A DNA stretch of 64,000 bases from Cymbidium sinense (lineage: Eukaryota > Streptophyta > Magnoliopsida > Asparagales > Orchidaceae): assembly GCA_021442155.1 (NCBI GenBank), contig CM038215.1, positions 274,391,014 through 274,455,013 on the forward strand, written 5' to 3'. Below the pieces are notes generated by a model that worked only from the letters and a program-made list of their open reading frames with translations, was not told the DNA's origin and did not search any database. Shown here piece after piece: positions 1 to 12,420 of this stretch (its first letter is position 1; the number at the start of each line of letters is the position of its first letter). The translations under genes were made by a program, and so were the position numbers.

Positions 1-56
1 TCTTCTTTCTTCTTTTTTTTCTTTCTTTCTTCTTTCTTCTTCTTTTCTTTCTTCTT
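1..56. repeat. TTCTTTCTTC polypyrimidine microsatellite
   Basis: The first 56 bases are almost only T and C in a TTCTTTC-like register. The matching place in the other arm (near 13490-13515, opposite strand) is a short purine run around AAAGAAAGAAGA, so the tract is probably an expansion of a purine-rich spot in the arm. Confidence 0.8.
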
Positions 57-2892
57 TGGTTCTTTTTTGGATGGTTGGAAGGTAGAGGCCTCCCATGGTG
101 CATAAGATAAGATCTTATGATAGCAGCTCATCCTAATCCCATAACAATCATAATTCTGCAATTTACATGAAAAGGAAAAATGGAAATAACTAACGAAACA
201 AGGTTAGTTAAAATACACCACACAAATTCCAAGCAAGAATTATAATAGAATTATTACCCACACATGGATGACTAGTCCACGGCCTATAGAATTATGCTTA
301 GGGGTATAAGCACCATTTGACATTTATATTTTTATTTATGTTAGCACAATTCCGCAGAAAGAATAGTTAGACTAGAACATCCATTCATTCTGATCATACA
401 TCCTAACATCATCCCTAAAACATATATCACAAAATAAAACAAACATCAAACCAACCTAACTAGCTAAGTGGTGACTTTCTGTGTGTTCTTTGAAGGCTTG
501 TGTGGTATGCTTAGCTATGGCTTTAGGTTCAAATTTTCTAAGTGTGAAGAACATTTCAACTTAGAGGAGGTTTCATTTAAGTTGTTTAATTTTTTGGGTT
601 GATTTATTTCATGTTTTGATTTGGTTTAAAGTGGATCTTACAATTAATTACTAAGTTATGAAGGGAGAGGAAGAGAAAACTTTCCCTAACCTAGTTAATT
701 TCTAAAATAGGTTCACATTTTAGTTTTATTTAGTGAATATTTTAATTAATCTTAAGGTTTAGATAAACTCTAAACAAACCTATTCAAAAGAAAGGCATTT
801 TAAGATTAAATAAAATCATCAAAATTCACACAATTACTTTGCATTCTTTCCAACATATATAACATGCATATGGATGGACCCTAAGCATATATACATACAA
901 ATGAGAGTATTTAACACACTTTATGATGCATGCTAAGTAATCCAATTAAAATTTTAGAAGTTGAATATGCATGATTTCTTAAGTAGCAAGGGGTTTTTTT
1001 TTTTCACATACACACACATGAAAGAGAAAGGCATAAGTGAGCAGCATATTTAACCGAGGTGTAAGGTACAAGAACCTACTTAGGGTCTTGCCTAGGGTTT
1101 TGACTAATATACCTTTCCTTAAATACAAACTTATTTATAAAAGAAATGAAATAGAAAGGAGAATGCAAAGTTGTATTAATGGATTCATTTTATTTATGCA
1201 AATGTATATCTATTAGTGGTAATTTAAGTGGTGCATAAAGATGAAATTAGGTGAGGTGAGTTAGGTTACAAATGAACCTCACCAAATTCTATTCAAAACT
1301 ATACCAACATAAGAAAGAAGGGGAACTTATGCTAACATACCTTTATTTTATGCAAGCTTATAATTATAGTAGTAAGTATACACTTTTAGATTTGTATTTG
1401 ATTTATATGTTTTGAAAATAAGTTTGGATTTTAGTAGTGATAATAGCCATTCATATTTTACTTTAGCCAACACATGCAAATTTGACATAAAGTAAACAAA
1501 TTTTAAATTTTTGAATTTGAAAAATATGAATGCATGAAATAACATGACATACAAATTTAACATGTTGGGGAAAGATTCAAGCAATGAAATGTAAACAAAC
1601 TCACTTCACTTAAATCCTAAAGATTCTTATAGAATAAGAAAGTTTAAAATAAATCAAAGTGAATTCAAAGTGATTTGTGTTTAGTTTGGAGTTTGATTTT
1701 TGAAAGAGATGTGTTTTTATTTCTAACACATGTGTTTGATATTTTTGTTCAATTTTTAGATAATTAGATCCATTTTTATACATTAATTAGGTTAAGGTAT
1801 GAATTAAGTAACTTGATTTACCACACCATGAAGAATTAACCAAATAATTATGATGAGATGACATAAAAACTCACACAAGGAATTTAAATTTTCAATGCAC
1901 CTAATAAGAAAAAATGCAATTTACTTAATTAATAGTTAATTAAATTAAGGGTTTATTAAGTAATTTCAAAACACCCTTTCATACTTATGAATTGGGTTTT
2001 GATTTCCTTAATTTAACAGGCTATTAAACACCTAAGCATCTACCCAAAGTAGATTAATTAAGTTTGGAACTTTTAGAATTTTAGAAATTAATTAATAATT
2101 AATGAATTAGAGAGATTAAGAGAGAGAGGGGTTTAGGGAATAGCTAGGAAATGCCCCAAAATATTACATAAACCTCTTACTTGTGGATCTAACCCTAATC
2201 ATGGATTAAATCACTAATTACACCTTAATTATCATTAAGGAGGATAAATATATTCTTCTAATCAAACCTTCAATAAATCTCAAGAAAATTAGGGAGGCTG
2301 AGTCATCCCTAAAATATACCCAAGAAGTTTGGGATTAATATGAGCTTAATTAAAACTAATTAGCAAAATGAAGTTTCACCAAATTCAGAAAAATAATTAA
2401 TTTTATTAGGGTGAATTATCTTTCCATATTTTATTTCATAATTTTAAATTTTCTATAGGCATTATGAATTTTAGAAGATCCTAGATTAATTAGAAATAAT
2501 TAAAACAACCTAACTAATCCGCTCGCTGCGATGCATGGCGGCGGTCGATCGCTTTACATGCGTGAGGGAGGGCTTACTTAAGTTATCAAATCCCAAATGG
2601 TGGCTAGTAGCCAGCTCTCCATCGATCAGGAGAGATCTCCCATGATTTTAAAATGGATAAGGAATTTCTAAACATGGGAATTATCTCATTGTCCATCCAA
2701 AATGAGTGGATGGATGAGATCTCCAGTTCTTCCCTTGATCAGAGATGGGAATGATCAAGATGAGCTTCAGGATTCAAACCAAACAACCCTACACCATCTA
2801 AAGCTAAAGAAGCGGCACATCCAGTAAAAAATCCATGGATTAAAATTTCTATCACAAAGCTCCACACCATTATTTTAATGGTAAAAATCCCA

Positions 2893-2907
2893 TACCTCGA
2901 ATGATTT
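2893..2907 (-). promoter_or_regulatory. Splice-donor-like site conserved between arms
   Basis: On the minus strand this reads TTCGAGGTATGGG. The other arm has GCGAGGTATGC at 10059-10070. GAG|GTATG fits a plant 5' splice site and lies about 0.33-0.39 kb after a TATA-like site in both arms, where a leader intron could start. No acceptor could be assigned. Confidence 0.35.
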
Positions 2908-3220
2908 GAGAGGCTTTCTCTGAGACAAAGTCTTTGAAGTTTTGAGCACTTGAGGTTGAGTGGATTGTATATGGACTCATCCTTAGCTACGAGCTTTGAT
3001 CGAGCTACATCGCTTGCCTTTGGAACTTCAAGAGAGCTTGGGTGCACTCGACTTGCCTCTCTTATGAGTAGCAATTGGAGTGAAAGTGAAGAAATTCAAG
3101 AATGGATTGAGCTCCCTATTTTCACACTGCAACTGAGAATATGAGATTTGATTTTTCCTCTGAGGAGGTTGAGGAATGGCTGGCTTCTTAATTCAATATT
3201 GAATGGATTTGAGTTTGTTT

Positions 3221-3240
3221 TGGGAGTATATCTCCCCTAG
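3221..3240 (-). promoter_or_regulatory. TATA-like promoter site of the left arm
   Basis: On the minus strand this reads GGGGAGATATACTCCC, aligned with GGTGGATATATACCTCC in the right arm at 9669-9683. Both are followed by a C-rich ACTCAAAC-type segment, as around a transcription start, and both lie downstream of the TTGACC field. Confidence 0.4.
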
Positions 3241-3404
3241 AAGGATCGGATGATGCAAGCCATTATGCCATTTTATCTAATTGATCATATTGTGGAGTTT
3301 GTTTTGGCTATTTTGAGTGTGCACATGGTTGGTTTGAGCCAAGAGTGGATTGCCAACCTCCCTTGAACTTGAGTGGGGAGGAGTTTGAATTTGGCATTTT
3401 GACC

Positions 3405-4450
3405 CAGTTGGTTTGGTCTAAGGACTAATTAGGCTGACCCAAACCCATTGGGTTGGGTGCACCACTCTTCACTAGGTCCCCTTGAGCTTTTAGGAAAGCC
3501 TCAGTGAATGAGGTTAAGAATTACCCATGGATTAGGCCAAAATTTGTTCTATGTCCTAGGGGTAGAATGATCATTTTGCTAATTTTTTTACTTTGGGTAT
3601 GTTGGGTATATGGAGAAACTAGGTTTTCCAAGCTTCATGAGGAATTCATTTGATAGGGTTTGGCTCATGTTGACCCATTTAGGTCAAATGGGGTCAACTT
3701 GATTGACCAATTAGTCAAATGGGTCAAACCAAGGGTTGGGTCAAGTTCAAATGACCATTTGAAATATTTTGGTGGCTTTGGTTTGATTCAATTTGGTATA
3801 GTTTTAATTTGGCTCATATGACTTCATTTAGGTCAAATGGGTCAAGTTGACCTATTTGACCCATTTGACCTATTTGGAGGTTTAGGTTAGGTTGATTTAT
3901 TGGTATCTTTGTTTCCAATCAATTTTGGTTATGTTCAAATTTGGCTCATGACCCATTTAGGTCATGTTAGGTCTAAGTCAATTGGAAGGTTGGTTAGTTG
4001 GAGGCTTTGGTCAAGTTTCAAGTGATTTGGAATGTACTTGACCCATTGTCAATTTGGCTTAGATCTAGTTTTGACACATTTTGACCCTTTAGGTCAAAAT
4101 GGGTCAACTTAAATCAAGCCAATTGGGCAGTTATATAAATGTTGGCTTGTCAAGTTCAAACATAAGTCATGAGTGAACTTAGATCAATGGTTTCAATCAA
4201 TTTGGCCTATTGGGGTGGCTATGTTAGGTTTCATTTTGGGCTAAGTGTTGACTTGGTCAACCCTTGGGTTTGACTTGTTTGACCAATTTGATAGATTGAT
4301 CATCCCATGATGATTGTTGATCATGATGAGAGGCAAATATGAGTTTGGTTCAATCCAATTTGGTTAGGATTAGAATTTGGCTCATAAGGGTACTTTAGGT
4401 CACTTTGGGTCAAGTGAGCCTAAGTGGGTCAAATGGCTTGGTCAAAGCTT
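3405..4450 (-). promoter_or_regulatory. TTGACC/GGTCAA-rich field of the left arm
   Basis: About 1 kb packed with TTGACC, TTGACCC and GGTCAAATGGGTCAA motifs on both strands. TTGAC[C/T] is the W-box core bound by WRKY factors. The field precedes the TATA-like site of the arm and corresponds to 8470-9270 in the right arm. The repeats are irregular, not a strict tandem array. Regulatory meaning is inference. Confidence 0.5.
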
Positions 4451-4799
4451 GATTTGAGCTTGATTGATCTTATATATGGACTTATGATTGAAATATAAAT
4501 TCATTTATAAGTGGTTTGAAGTCAAATGGGTTTTGATCCATTTGATAATTTCATATTCAAAGGAAGAATATGAAAGGATTTTGGCTTTGATTTTTTGCTT
4601 GGGTTTTGATTGAGCGATTGAAGTTTGGATTTATATATGGGCTCATAATTGTAGGGTTGATTAAATCATGGGAGAAAATCAAGAGTTTGGCTTGATTTGA
4701 AGTTAATTTGGCTAAGTTCAATTTTGACTTGAAAGGCTTAGGTGGATTTTGAGTTGATTTGAGTTTGATATTTGGAATTGGTTTTGATTGTTTGAATTT

Positions 4800-5560
4800 A
4801 TATTTCATTTATATATGTGAATATAAATGAGAATATAAATTGATCATGAAAGAAAATTTCAAGGATTTGAAGTGGTTTAATCATGATTTTAAGTCTATTA
4901 AGAAGGATTTAAGGGACTTAGGAGAATTTGGAGTAGGGATTTGAATTTTGAATTTGGTTTGATTGATTTATATTTATATTTCATTTATATATGTGAATAT
5001 AAATGAGAATATAAAAGAATTATGAAAAATCCCATGACTTTGATATGGTTTGATCAAGTTTTAGGCTAAGTCCATTAATGGAGAATTAATGACTTAAGAA
5101 AGATTTTCTTAAAATTGAGAATTTAATTTTGAGGTTTGATTTGATTTATTTATATTTATATTTCATTTATATACGTGAATATAAATGAGTTTTGAAAAAA
5201 TTCCATGAGTTTGAGTTAATTTGATTAAGGTTTTGGATAAGTCCTTTAATGGAAAATTAAGGGACTTAGGAAATTTTGAAATTGGAAATTTAATTTGAGG
5301 ATTTGATTTGATTGATTTATATTTTTTATTTCATTTATATGTGAACATAAAAATATAAATGAGTTTTGAGAAAATCTCATGAGTTTGAATTGATTTGACC
5401 AAGGTTTAGGCTAGTCTATTAATGGAAAATTAAGAGACTTAGGAAAATTTCATGAATTTATTTGGAATTTTGAGTTTTGATTGATTTGAATTTATATTTC
5501 ATTTATATATGTGAATATAAATGACAATATAAATAATTATGAAATATCTCAAATATTTGA
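4800..5560 (-). repeat. About 175-bp tandem repeat, five diverged units
   Basis: The string CATTTATATATGTGAATATAA or a close variant recurs near 4807, 4983, 5164, 5333 and 5499, giving spacings of 166-181 bp. Between them each unit carries TTTGATCAAG, a GGCTAAGTCC-like stretch and TTAAGGGACTTAGGA. The right arm has about three units of the same repeat in inverse orientation. Confidence 0.75.
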
Positions 5561-5970
5561 TTTGGTTTTGATCATAATTTTGTTAAGTCCTTAGAAAAGA
5601 TTAAGGACTTAGAAATTTGAACTTAGGAATTTTGATGGATTTTGATCATGTGTTTCAATCATAGATTTCAATCATGGATTTCAATCTTATGGAGATGATT
5701 TGAGTTTTGAGAAAATCAAATGAATTGATTTGAGTTTGACTTGAAAGGAGAGAAAGTGAGGAATGGCTTAAGCTAATGGTAGGAAGTTTTCCTAACACCC
5801 TTAAGGCATGACCTATTCTATGGCTAACTCTCCTAAGTCTCTAGGGGCTGGGTTGAGTGTCCACCTAATCACTAGATGTGTCTTAAGACTAAGGAACTCT
5901 TAAAGCCTAGAGGAGTCCTATATGTCTAAGATGGAGGGGTTGAGAGCTCATTCTAAAAATGAGGTGAACA

Positions 5971-7540
5971 ACTATGTAGGGTATTTTTCTTCTCGGATAA
6001 AGCCCATATCGATCAGTTTATTGACTTTATAAATGAACTATTGTTTTATGTCTATTTGCATGCATCTAGGAGCTTGCATGATAGGGTTAGCAGCAAGCTC
6101 TATTGCTAGTTTATGGACCATTACGTCAGGAGCCAATCCAGGCATCTCTTCATAACTCCATGCAAAGTTGTCCTTATACTCAGTCAATAGCCTAACTAAG
6201 TCATTGGTTTCAATTTCATTCTACAAGAGCGTGTATGTCGGGCATGGATCTTCTTGGTTCTAAGTTATTTCCTTGAGCTTCGATGGTTGACTTGATCTCT
6301 TCTTCAAACTCTAGTGGTGCATCTTTGACTTCAAAATCATCATCATCACGAAGTTTCTAAGCACTCCTCATATGAGTTATGTGATTTTAAAAGAACTTTC
6401 AATTCCAAATTATTGGTGATGACTAGCGGTAATGTCATCATCATTGGACCTATCTAAATCTACTCTCAATATTGATTGAGAGCTTTTGCATTTATTCTTC
6501 CACATTCTTTCAAAGTAGTCTAACCTACACTTTGACCAAGTATGTGGGATTAACCCTTTATTTGCTAAATTATGAACACAAGGCAAGTACCAATCAAAAG
6601 GTAATTCTATTAAATATTTATATCAATCATCCATAAGTTCTACATCAACTTCTTGACTTGAGGATGGTGCTCCTAGAAGAATCTCTGAGACTTCACACCT
6701 GTAGGTAACTTAGTGGCTTCCTTAACTACTAAACCCTCAGCTTTTTGAGAGAAAAGTGGGGTTAGAACTAAGGTTCCCAAATGATGCCTAATTGTTTAAC
6801 AAATAGACTTAGATATACTTATGCTTTGCTTTAGAGCCTAGTCTTCATTGCTATCTGGCTCAAGTGCCACCTACAAGGGAATCTACTATTAAGTAGTGCT
6901 GGCTAGTATACTAATCATATAAGACTCATCCTATGAACTACATTCTAAGTCTATATGGATAGCAGGTGTACTCCTAGTAACTAGGATTTATCTTCTATTA
7001 GGTGGACAATAAATAAGTTCTCTAGCCCTGGGATGACCTCTGAACTGGGCTCTTCCACTACTTGGTTGAGGTTAGGTCATCTTACCCATATGTTCGAAAG
7101 GAGTAATGAACTGTGGGTGGAATCTAATGTCAAGCTCCATTTCCTCATCCAAGTTTATTTCCATTCCCTTTTATTTTCATTTTCATTTTCTCTTTTCTTT
7201 TCTTTTTCTTTTTCTATTTCCTTTTCTTTTTATTTTTCTTTTTCTTATATTTTTTAACTCTGTCCAAGTTAACGAGAATAGACTTGTTGATTTTGAGGGA
7301 GGTAGTAAGTCGTATCCTCATATATGTCAACTTCGTGAATTGTAAATGGCTTGAGATCTCCTTTGACACAGTAGATGATCCCACCTCTCACAAACTTCAT
7401 ACACTGATGTAGAGAGGATGGAACTATGTTGTTCTCATGTATCCATGGTCTCCAAATAAAAGCATTGAAAGATTTATCCAAGTCTATAATGTACACCTTG
7501 ATCTTCAATCATCTATCTCCAAGGCAACACTATGGAAGTC
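5971..7540 (-). pseudogene. Tat-lineage gypsy pol fragment: post-protease segment to start of reverse transcriptase
   Basis: Minus-strand degenerate coding. At 7508-7269 the frame carries FNAFIWRPWIHENNIVPSSL then HQCMKFV, matching the YNxLLGRPWIHxxxxVPSxxHQ signature that follows the retropepsin in Tat/Ogre polyproteins. At about 6340-6210 an acidic stretch ends in EPRRSMP, then WSYEEMPGLAPD at about 6160-6130 and VNKLIDMGFIRE at about 6030-5995, which is the RT entry (usual form EVNKLIDxGFIRE). Coding then stops at 5970 where the left arm starts, so RT palm, RNase H and integrase are absent. Several stops and frame changes are present. The upstream pol part (protease) lies 7.4 kb away at 15.0-15.46 kb, which suggests this gene was split by the block starting at 7541. 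Confidence 0.8.
7140..7256. repeat. TTTTC/TTTCA low-complexity tract
   Basis: About 115 bases of T and C with few A (TTTTCATTTTCATTTTC-like, then TTTTTCTTTTTC). On the minus strand, where the gypsy pol runs, it would encode a lysine/glutamate-rich linker. Plus-strand frames of 74 and 79 aa here are low-complexity artefacts. Confidence 0.8.
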
Positions 7541-7870
7541 TGTTGACCTCACTTTTGGAGTGTATTCATTCTTCCCATCTTAGACTTAGGAGTCTTCTAG
7601 AGTCTAAGACTTCCCTAGAAGACACTTCTAATAATTATGTAACACACACTTAACTAAGCTTAACGACTTAGAAGGGTTAACCAAGGAGGTTATGCCTTAG
7701 GGATTAGGATAATCCACTACCTACAACCCAAATCCAATCCATGTTCACCTTCTCAAACCAAACCTCAAGTTCAATTTAAACATCAAATTCAAATTGAAAT
7801 TCAAATCCAAATACAAACCCAAATTCCAATACTAAATGATTGAAGTCCATGATCAAATCCAAACTTGAAA

Positions 7871-8230
7871 CCCTTCCTAAGCCATATGACCTATCCCATG
7901 GACTTAGCCAAATCTCAATCCAAATCAATCCAAAACCAATTGATTTTCTCATAATCAATTTATATCTTAAATATTATTTCTAAATATAAATCAAATCTAC
8001 ATTAAAATGATCAAAATTAAATCAAACTAAATCAAATTAAATCAAAACCCTTCCTAAGCCATATGACTTATCCCATAGACTTAGTAAAATATTAATCCAA
8101 ATCAAGTCAAACTCAAATCAATCATATTTTTTCATCTTCACAATTTAAATGAAATATACATTTAAATTAACAAAACTAAATCAAACCAAATCAAAATCAA
8201 ATAGTCACATGACTCCATGGACTTAGCCAA
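7871..8230 (+). repeat. About 175-bp tandem repeat, three units in the right arm
   Basis: CCCTTCCTAAGCCATATGAC and the following TATCCCATGGACTTAG recur at 7871 and 8047, with a shorter version (CACATGACTCCATGGACTTAG) near 8206. This is the counterpart of the five-unit repeat at 4800-5560, so copy number differs between arms. Confidence 0.7.
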
Positions 8231-8469
8231 ATTCCTTCATTCCAAAACCCAAATTCAATTAATTTTCTCATGAATCAATCATACTTTCAATCATATTCAC
8301 AAATATAAACGAAATATGCAATCATCAAGCCAAACCAAAATCAAAAGTCAAACCCAACAACTTTTGTCTTGAAATGTTCAATTGAACCAAAACCCATTTG
8401 AACACAAACCAATTTGCAATTGAATTTATATCAATCCCAAATCCATATATAAACTCAACTAAATCAAAC

Positions 8470-9270
8470 TCAACCCAAAATCAAATCAACTAAACCAATT
8501 TGGTCCACTTGACCCAAAGTGGCCAATTTGACCTATTTGAGCCAAGTTCTAATCCTACCCAATTTTAGTTGAAGCTCATCAAAACCTCCCATCATGATTG
8601 TTGATCACCTAAGTTGATCAATTATAATAATTAGGCTAAACAAAGTCAACATGTTCATTTGACCAAGTCAACCCATTAACCCATATGAACCCAAACTAGC
8701 CAAATTACAACCTAAGACAAATCCTTGAAACAATGATTCATACCAAATCAAAATCAATATTTGAATATGACTTGAACTTCAATTGAGTCAAACCAAACAC
8801 AATTGACCTAAGTTGACCCAAATTGAACTAAAGACCAAATTGAGTCAATTCAAACTATAAACTAAATTGATTGCAACCAACCAAGTTCATTCCAAATTGA
8901 TTGTTGTAGAAGCCATGATTAAAATTGAACACAATTGACACTTGGCCCAAATTGACCTAAAGGTTAAAGTTGTCCTAAATCAAAAACAAATCCAAATTAA
9001 TTAAAACCAAAGCCTACAATCATCTTCAATTGGTCAAGAAAACCCAATATCAACATTTGGTCAAATTGGTCAAATTGGTCAACTTATCCCATTTGACCCA
9101 AATGAATTCAAATGAGCCAAAATTAAATCTAACCCAAAACAATTGAACCAAAACATCCCAATTGATCATATGAACTTGACCCAACCCTTAGTTTGATCCA
9201 AATCGACCAATTGGTGAACTTGACCCAACCTAACCCAATTTGACCTAATTGAGTCAAATTGAGCCAAACC
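8470..9270 (+). promoter_or_regulatory. W-box-like TTGACC cluster upstream of the right-arm TATA site
   Basis: At least ten TTGACC motifs on the plus strand between about 8500 and 9250, plus several GGTCAA on the other strand, some paired as TTGGTCAAATTGGTCAA. The field ends about 0.4 kb before the TATA-like site, the place of an LTR U3 enhancer region. The motif density is visible; WRKY binding is inferred from the known W-box core. Confidence 0.5.
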
Positions 9271-9670
9271 TAACCAAATCAACTCCAATAGACTTGAAAT
9301 TTGGGTTAACCCACTTTTGGCTTATTTCAAATCTACCCAAATAAAATCAAATGCCAAATGATCATTTTACCCTTGAGTCAAGGGTATCATATGAGAGAAA
9401 TCACCTATGTAAGTGGTGATATCCATTCCTTAGCCACTTAGTACTCTCCCAATGGTCACTTTGCCACTGTTCCATGAAATCACCTCACCTTCCCCATTGG
9501 AGCATTTGAAACCCATAGGAGACACATGATTCCTCCTTAGTAGCCACTCCACACCTTCAACCAATCAAGCCAAGCCAACTCACCTCCTCCCTACCAATCA
9601 TGATTGCCTGAGATGGCCGGATGGCCACTAGAAGCTAAACACGATCCTACCATTCGATCAAGATAAAGGT

Positions 9671-9680
9671 GGATATATAC
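9671..9680 (+). promoter_or_regulatory. TATA-like site of the right arm
   Basis: GGATATATAC followed after a short C-rich stretch by CCACTCAAACACAC, like a plant TATA box with a start region. The same layout is present in the left arm at 3221-3240. Confidence 0.45.
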
Positions 9681-10058
9681 CTCCTCATTTCCACTCAAAC
9701 ACACATAAAAATCATTCGTTAGAGCCCTAGCTACCCAGGAAGAGTTGCTAGAGCCATTCCTTAAGCTCCCAAGCTCGTTCCTCGATCATAAAATGCCATT
9801 CCTGTCCATCTTGAAATAGGACACTCCCATTTTTTACCTAACTTCCCCATTTCTCCATTAAACTCAAATGAACTTCCACTCACCTTCTAGGCCTCGGAGA
9901 AAGAATGAATCATCTCCCAAGCTTCAGCACCCGAGGTGGGAGTTTGATGTGAGCTCTAAATCATCAGCTTTGAGCCGAATATTGAGAATTTATCCAATTG
10001 TTGCTCAAGACTTGGTTGAAACTTGCTCAATCATTCAAGCCATCGATCTTGAGCTCCA

Positions 10059-10070
10059 GCGAGGTATGCT
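10059..10070 (+). promoter_or_regulatory. Splice-donor-like site of the right arm
   Basis: GCGAGGTATGC, about 390 bp after the TATA-like site, with a counterpart at 2893-2907 in the left arm. The flanks share GAGCTTT downstream. It could mark a spliced leader as known in some Ogre-type elements; unproven here. Confidence 0.35.
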
Positions 10071-11778
10071 TCCAAAACCACTCCTTAGGAAAAAATGGGT
10101 TGGAGCTTTTTGAAGAAAACTTGCATCTCGTGTGATCTTGACCGTTGGATCCCCTCCGATCAATGTCTTGAAGGTGTGGGATCCTCTTGGATTTGATCCA
10201 GCTCGGTAGCTTCGATCAAGTGGTGGAGGAACTCCATTCTCTCACTCGTGTATGTTAGATCACACACTATCCATTCATGATCAAAATGGATGGATTAGAT
10301 CGCTGATCGATATGATTTAATCCTATTAATCTATGAGATTAATCATCATAGATATAGGATGCGAGAAAGTGCATCATCGCCACCACGTATATGAGTCGAT
10401 AAGTTTTAAGTATCAATCCGCGTGGAAATGCGTTAGCACGTGGAAACCAAGGATTAGGCTTAATTGTCATTTTTTGGCTAAAACTTCTAAAATCATTAAA
10501 ATCATATAAGAAAATGGAAATAAATACTATTTTTATATTTGAGAAATTAATTAAAAATGATCTTAACTAATTTTGAACAATAATTATGATTTAATTATAA
10601 AATTAATTAGCTTAATTACTTCTTAATTACTTGAGTAATTAATCCCAAAATTTGTGGGTTAATTTAATGGGATGACCTCTACCTCCCATGATTTTCTTGA
10701 GATTTATTGCTCACTTAATTAAAAAAATTGACTAATTAAACCTTAACTACTCTTTTAAGTTAATTAATGATTAATTAATCCCATGAACAGTAATAAATTG
10801 GTTAATTAAGTTTATTAATCATTGTACAATAGTAAGTGAACTAAGGAATAAGGTTGGGACCCCTTTCCCTAAGTTCGTTTCACCCTTTTTTAAAATGAAA
10901 TTAATTAATATTTAATTAATTAATTAAATCAATTAATCAAATTGAAATTATAATTACATTAGGCCTTAATTAGTTAAATCACGAGGTAATTAATAACCTA
11001 AAGGAGTTTAATTAAATTATGGTTAGTCCACTTGTGTGGGAAAACCATAAAAGTAATTAGTTAAGTCCTTTAATCTAATTAATTATTAATCATGAGCCAA
11101 TTGCATTAGGCCCCGTTTATTTCCTAGGATCATTGTAAGTTTATTTTCTATGCATGTCATGTTGGCTCATAATTATTTAGTTAATTACTTTAAGGTGATA
11201 AAGGTAAGGGTAATTAATTCATCTAATTAAGGGTTCAACTTAATTAACTAATAAAAACAACTTAATTACATTTCCTTAAATTAAATAAAATCACTAATGT
11301 GGGAATGGGTTTAAAACAACAAGTGATGATTTCTCTTCTCCTATTTAAATTAAATCAAATCCAAAACTTAATTAATAAAGAAGCTTTGGTTTGCTTTAAA
11401 TAATTTTTTTTGATTTGATTGTCCTTAAGAACTAGTTTGGTTGAATGAGTCACATGCTTATATTTGATTGCCCTCTTTTCAATCATGTTAAATTTGGTAC
11501 ATAATTTGAATTCACGCATCCATCTATTCAAAATCAAGTAAAATAAAATTGATTTCGTTTATGTAACCTTGCATGTGTTGATTTAATTTAATATTTGCAT
11601 GGCTATTATCACTATTAAATCCAAATGTATTTTTCAAAAGAATAATAATAAATAATAATATGTGTTATGATATTAGTTATAAATACATAAGAAATGCATG
11701 TTCTTATAGCTTAAGTGTATGAATGTTGAGTTCTCTTCCTCTATTCATGTGTTGATTTATATAAGATTGAATGGTAAT

Positions 11779-12420
11779 GGGTATATAGTCTAGACATCCT
11801 CGGAACATGAGGCTTTAGCTAGCCCCAAGGAGGTCATTTTATTACCTCACTTCCATGGTTTAACAATGGCACATACCCATTTGATTTCATTCTTATGTAT
11901 TTCAACATTAAAATTTAGATAGATCTTTAATTCATATATATAAATGATTCAATAAAAAAAATAATCTTTGCATGGTTTACTTTCCCTCATTTATGTATAC
12001 ATCCGTGTGTGTCCAAGAAATGCAAGTATATAGTCTGGACAACTTGAGAATATGAGGCTTTAGTTAGCCCTAAGGAGCTCATTTGATTACCTCATTTCCT
12101 TGGTTTAACAATGACACGTACTTGCCTATATCTTTGTACATGTATATGTATATGTGATTAGTGAATGAAAATCCATTTTACATTAAAATTGCATGCATTC
12201 ATAATTGACTAAGTGGTTGAATTAATTAGCCATATGATTTGTAGCTTACTTCCTATGTTCACGTATATGAATTTACATATGCTTGAATGCAAATGGGTAT
12301 ATAGTCTAGACATTCCGAGAATACAAGGCTTAGCTAACTCCAAGGAGGTCATTTGATTACCTCACTTCCCTAGGTTAACAATGGCACATGCTTATTTAAT
12401 TTCATTCTTATGTCCTTTTT
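11779..12420 (+). repeat. About 260-bp tandem repeat, three units
   Basis: GGTATATAGTCTAGACAT (or AGTATATAGTCTGGACAA) begins units near 11779, 12025 and 12295. Each continues with GAGGCTTTAG, AGCCCCAAGGAGGTCAT, GATTACCTCACTTCC and GTTTAACAATGGCACA. Spacings are about 246 and 270 bp. The left arm has only weakly similar pieces near 1040-1110 and 1245-1310. Confidence 0.75.

Larger units (their letters stand above)
1..5970 (-). mobile_element. Left LTR-like arm of a Tat/Ogre-type gypsy element (minus strand, cut by window edge)
   Basis: Non-coding AT-rich block. Read on the minus strand from 5970 it begins TGTTCACCTCA and matches, diverged, the plus-strand block that begins at 7541. Shared marks in the same order are CATCTTAGAC near the start, about 175-bp tandem repeats, a TTGACC-rich field, a TATA-like site near 3230, GAGGTATG near 2898, a segment with TTTTCTAAGTGT, the motif AAGTGGTGAC near 470, and a GGATTAGGATGAG stretch close to position 130. 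It abuts degenerate pol coding at 5971, as a 3' LTR would. Length is at least 5.97 kb, very long for an LTR but in the range known for Ogre/Tat elements. Alternatively it is LTR plus untranslated leader. No reading frame inside looks coding; the 111-aa frame at 2739-3074 is not conserved in the other arm. Confidence 0.6.

Noticed and set aside
7033..7345. Ser/Phe-rich plus-strand frames of 74 and 79 aa
   Set aside because: Produced by the TTTTC tract; the real coding remnant here is on the minus strand.
2739..10113. Frames at 2739-3074 (minus) and 9868-10113 (plus) as a conserved small protein of the arms
   Set aside because: They occupy matching places in the two arms, but the translations do not agree and indels break the frame.
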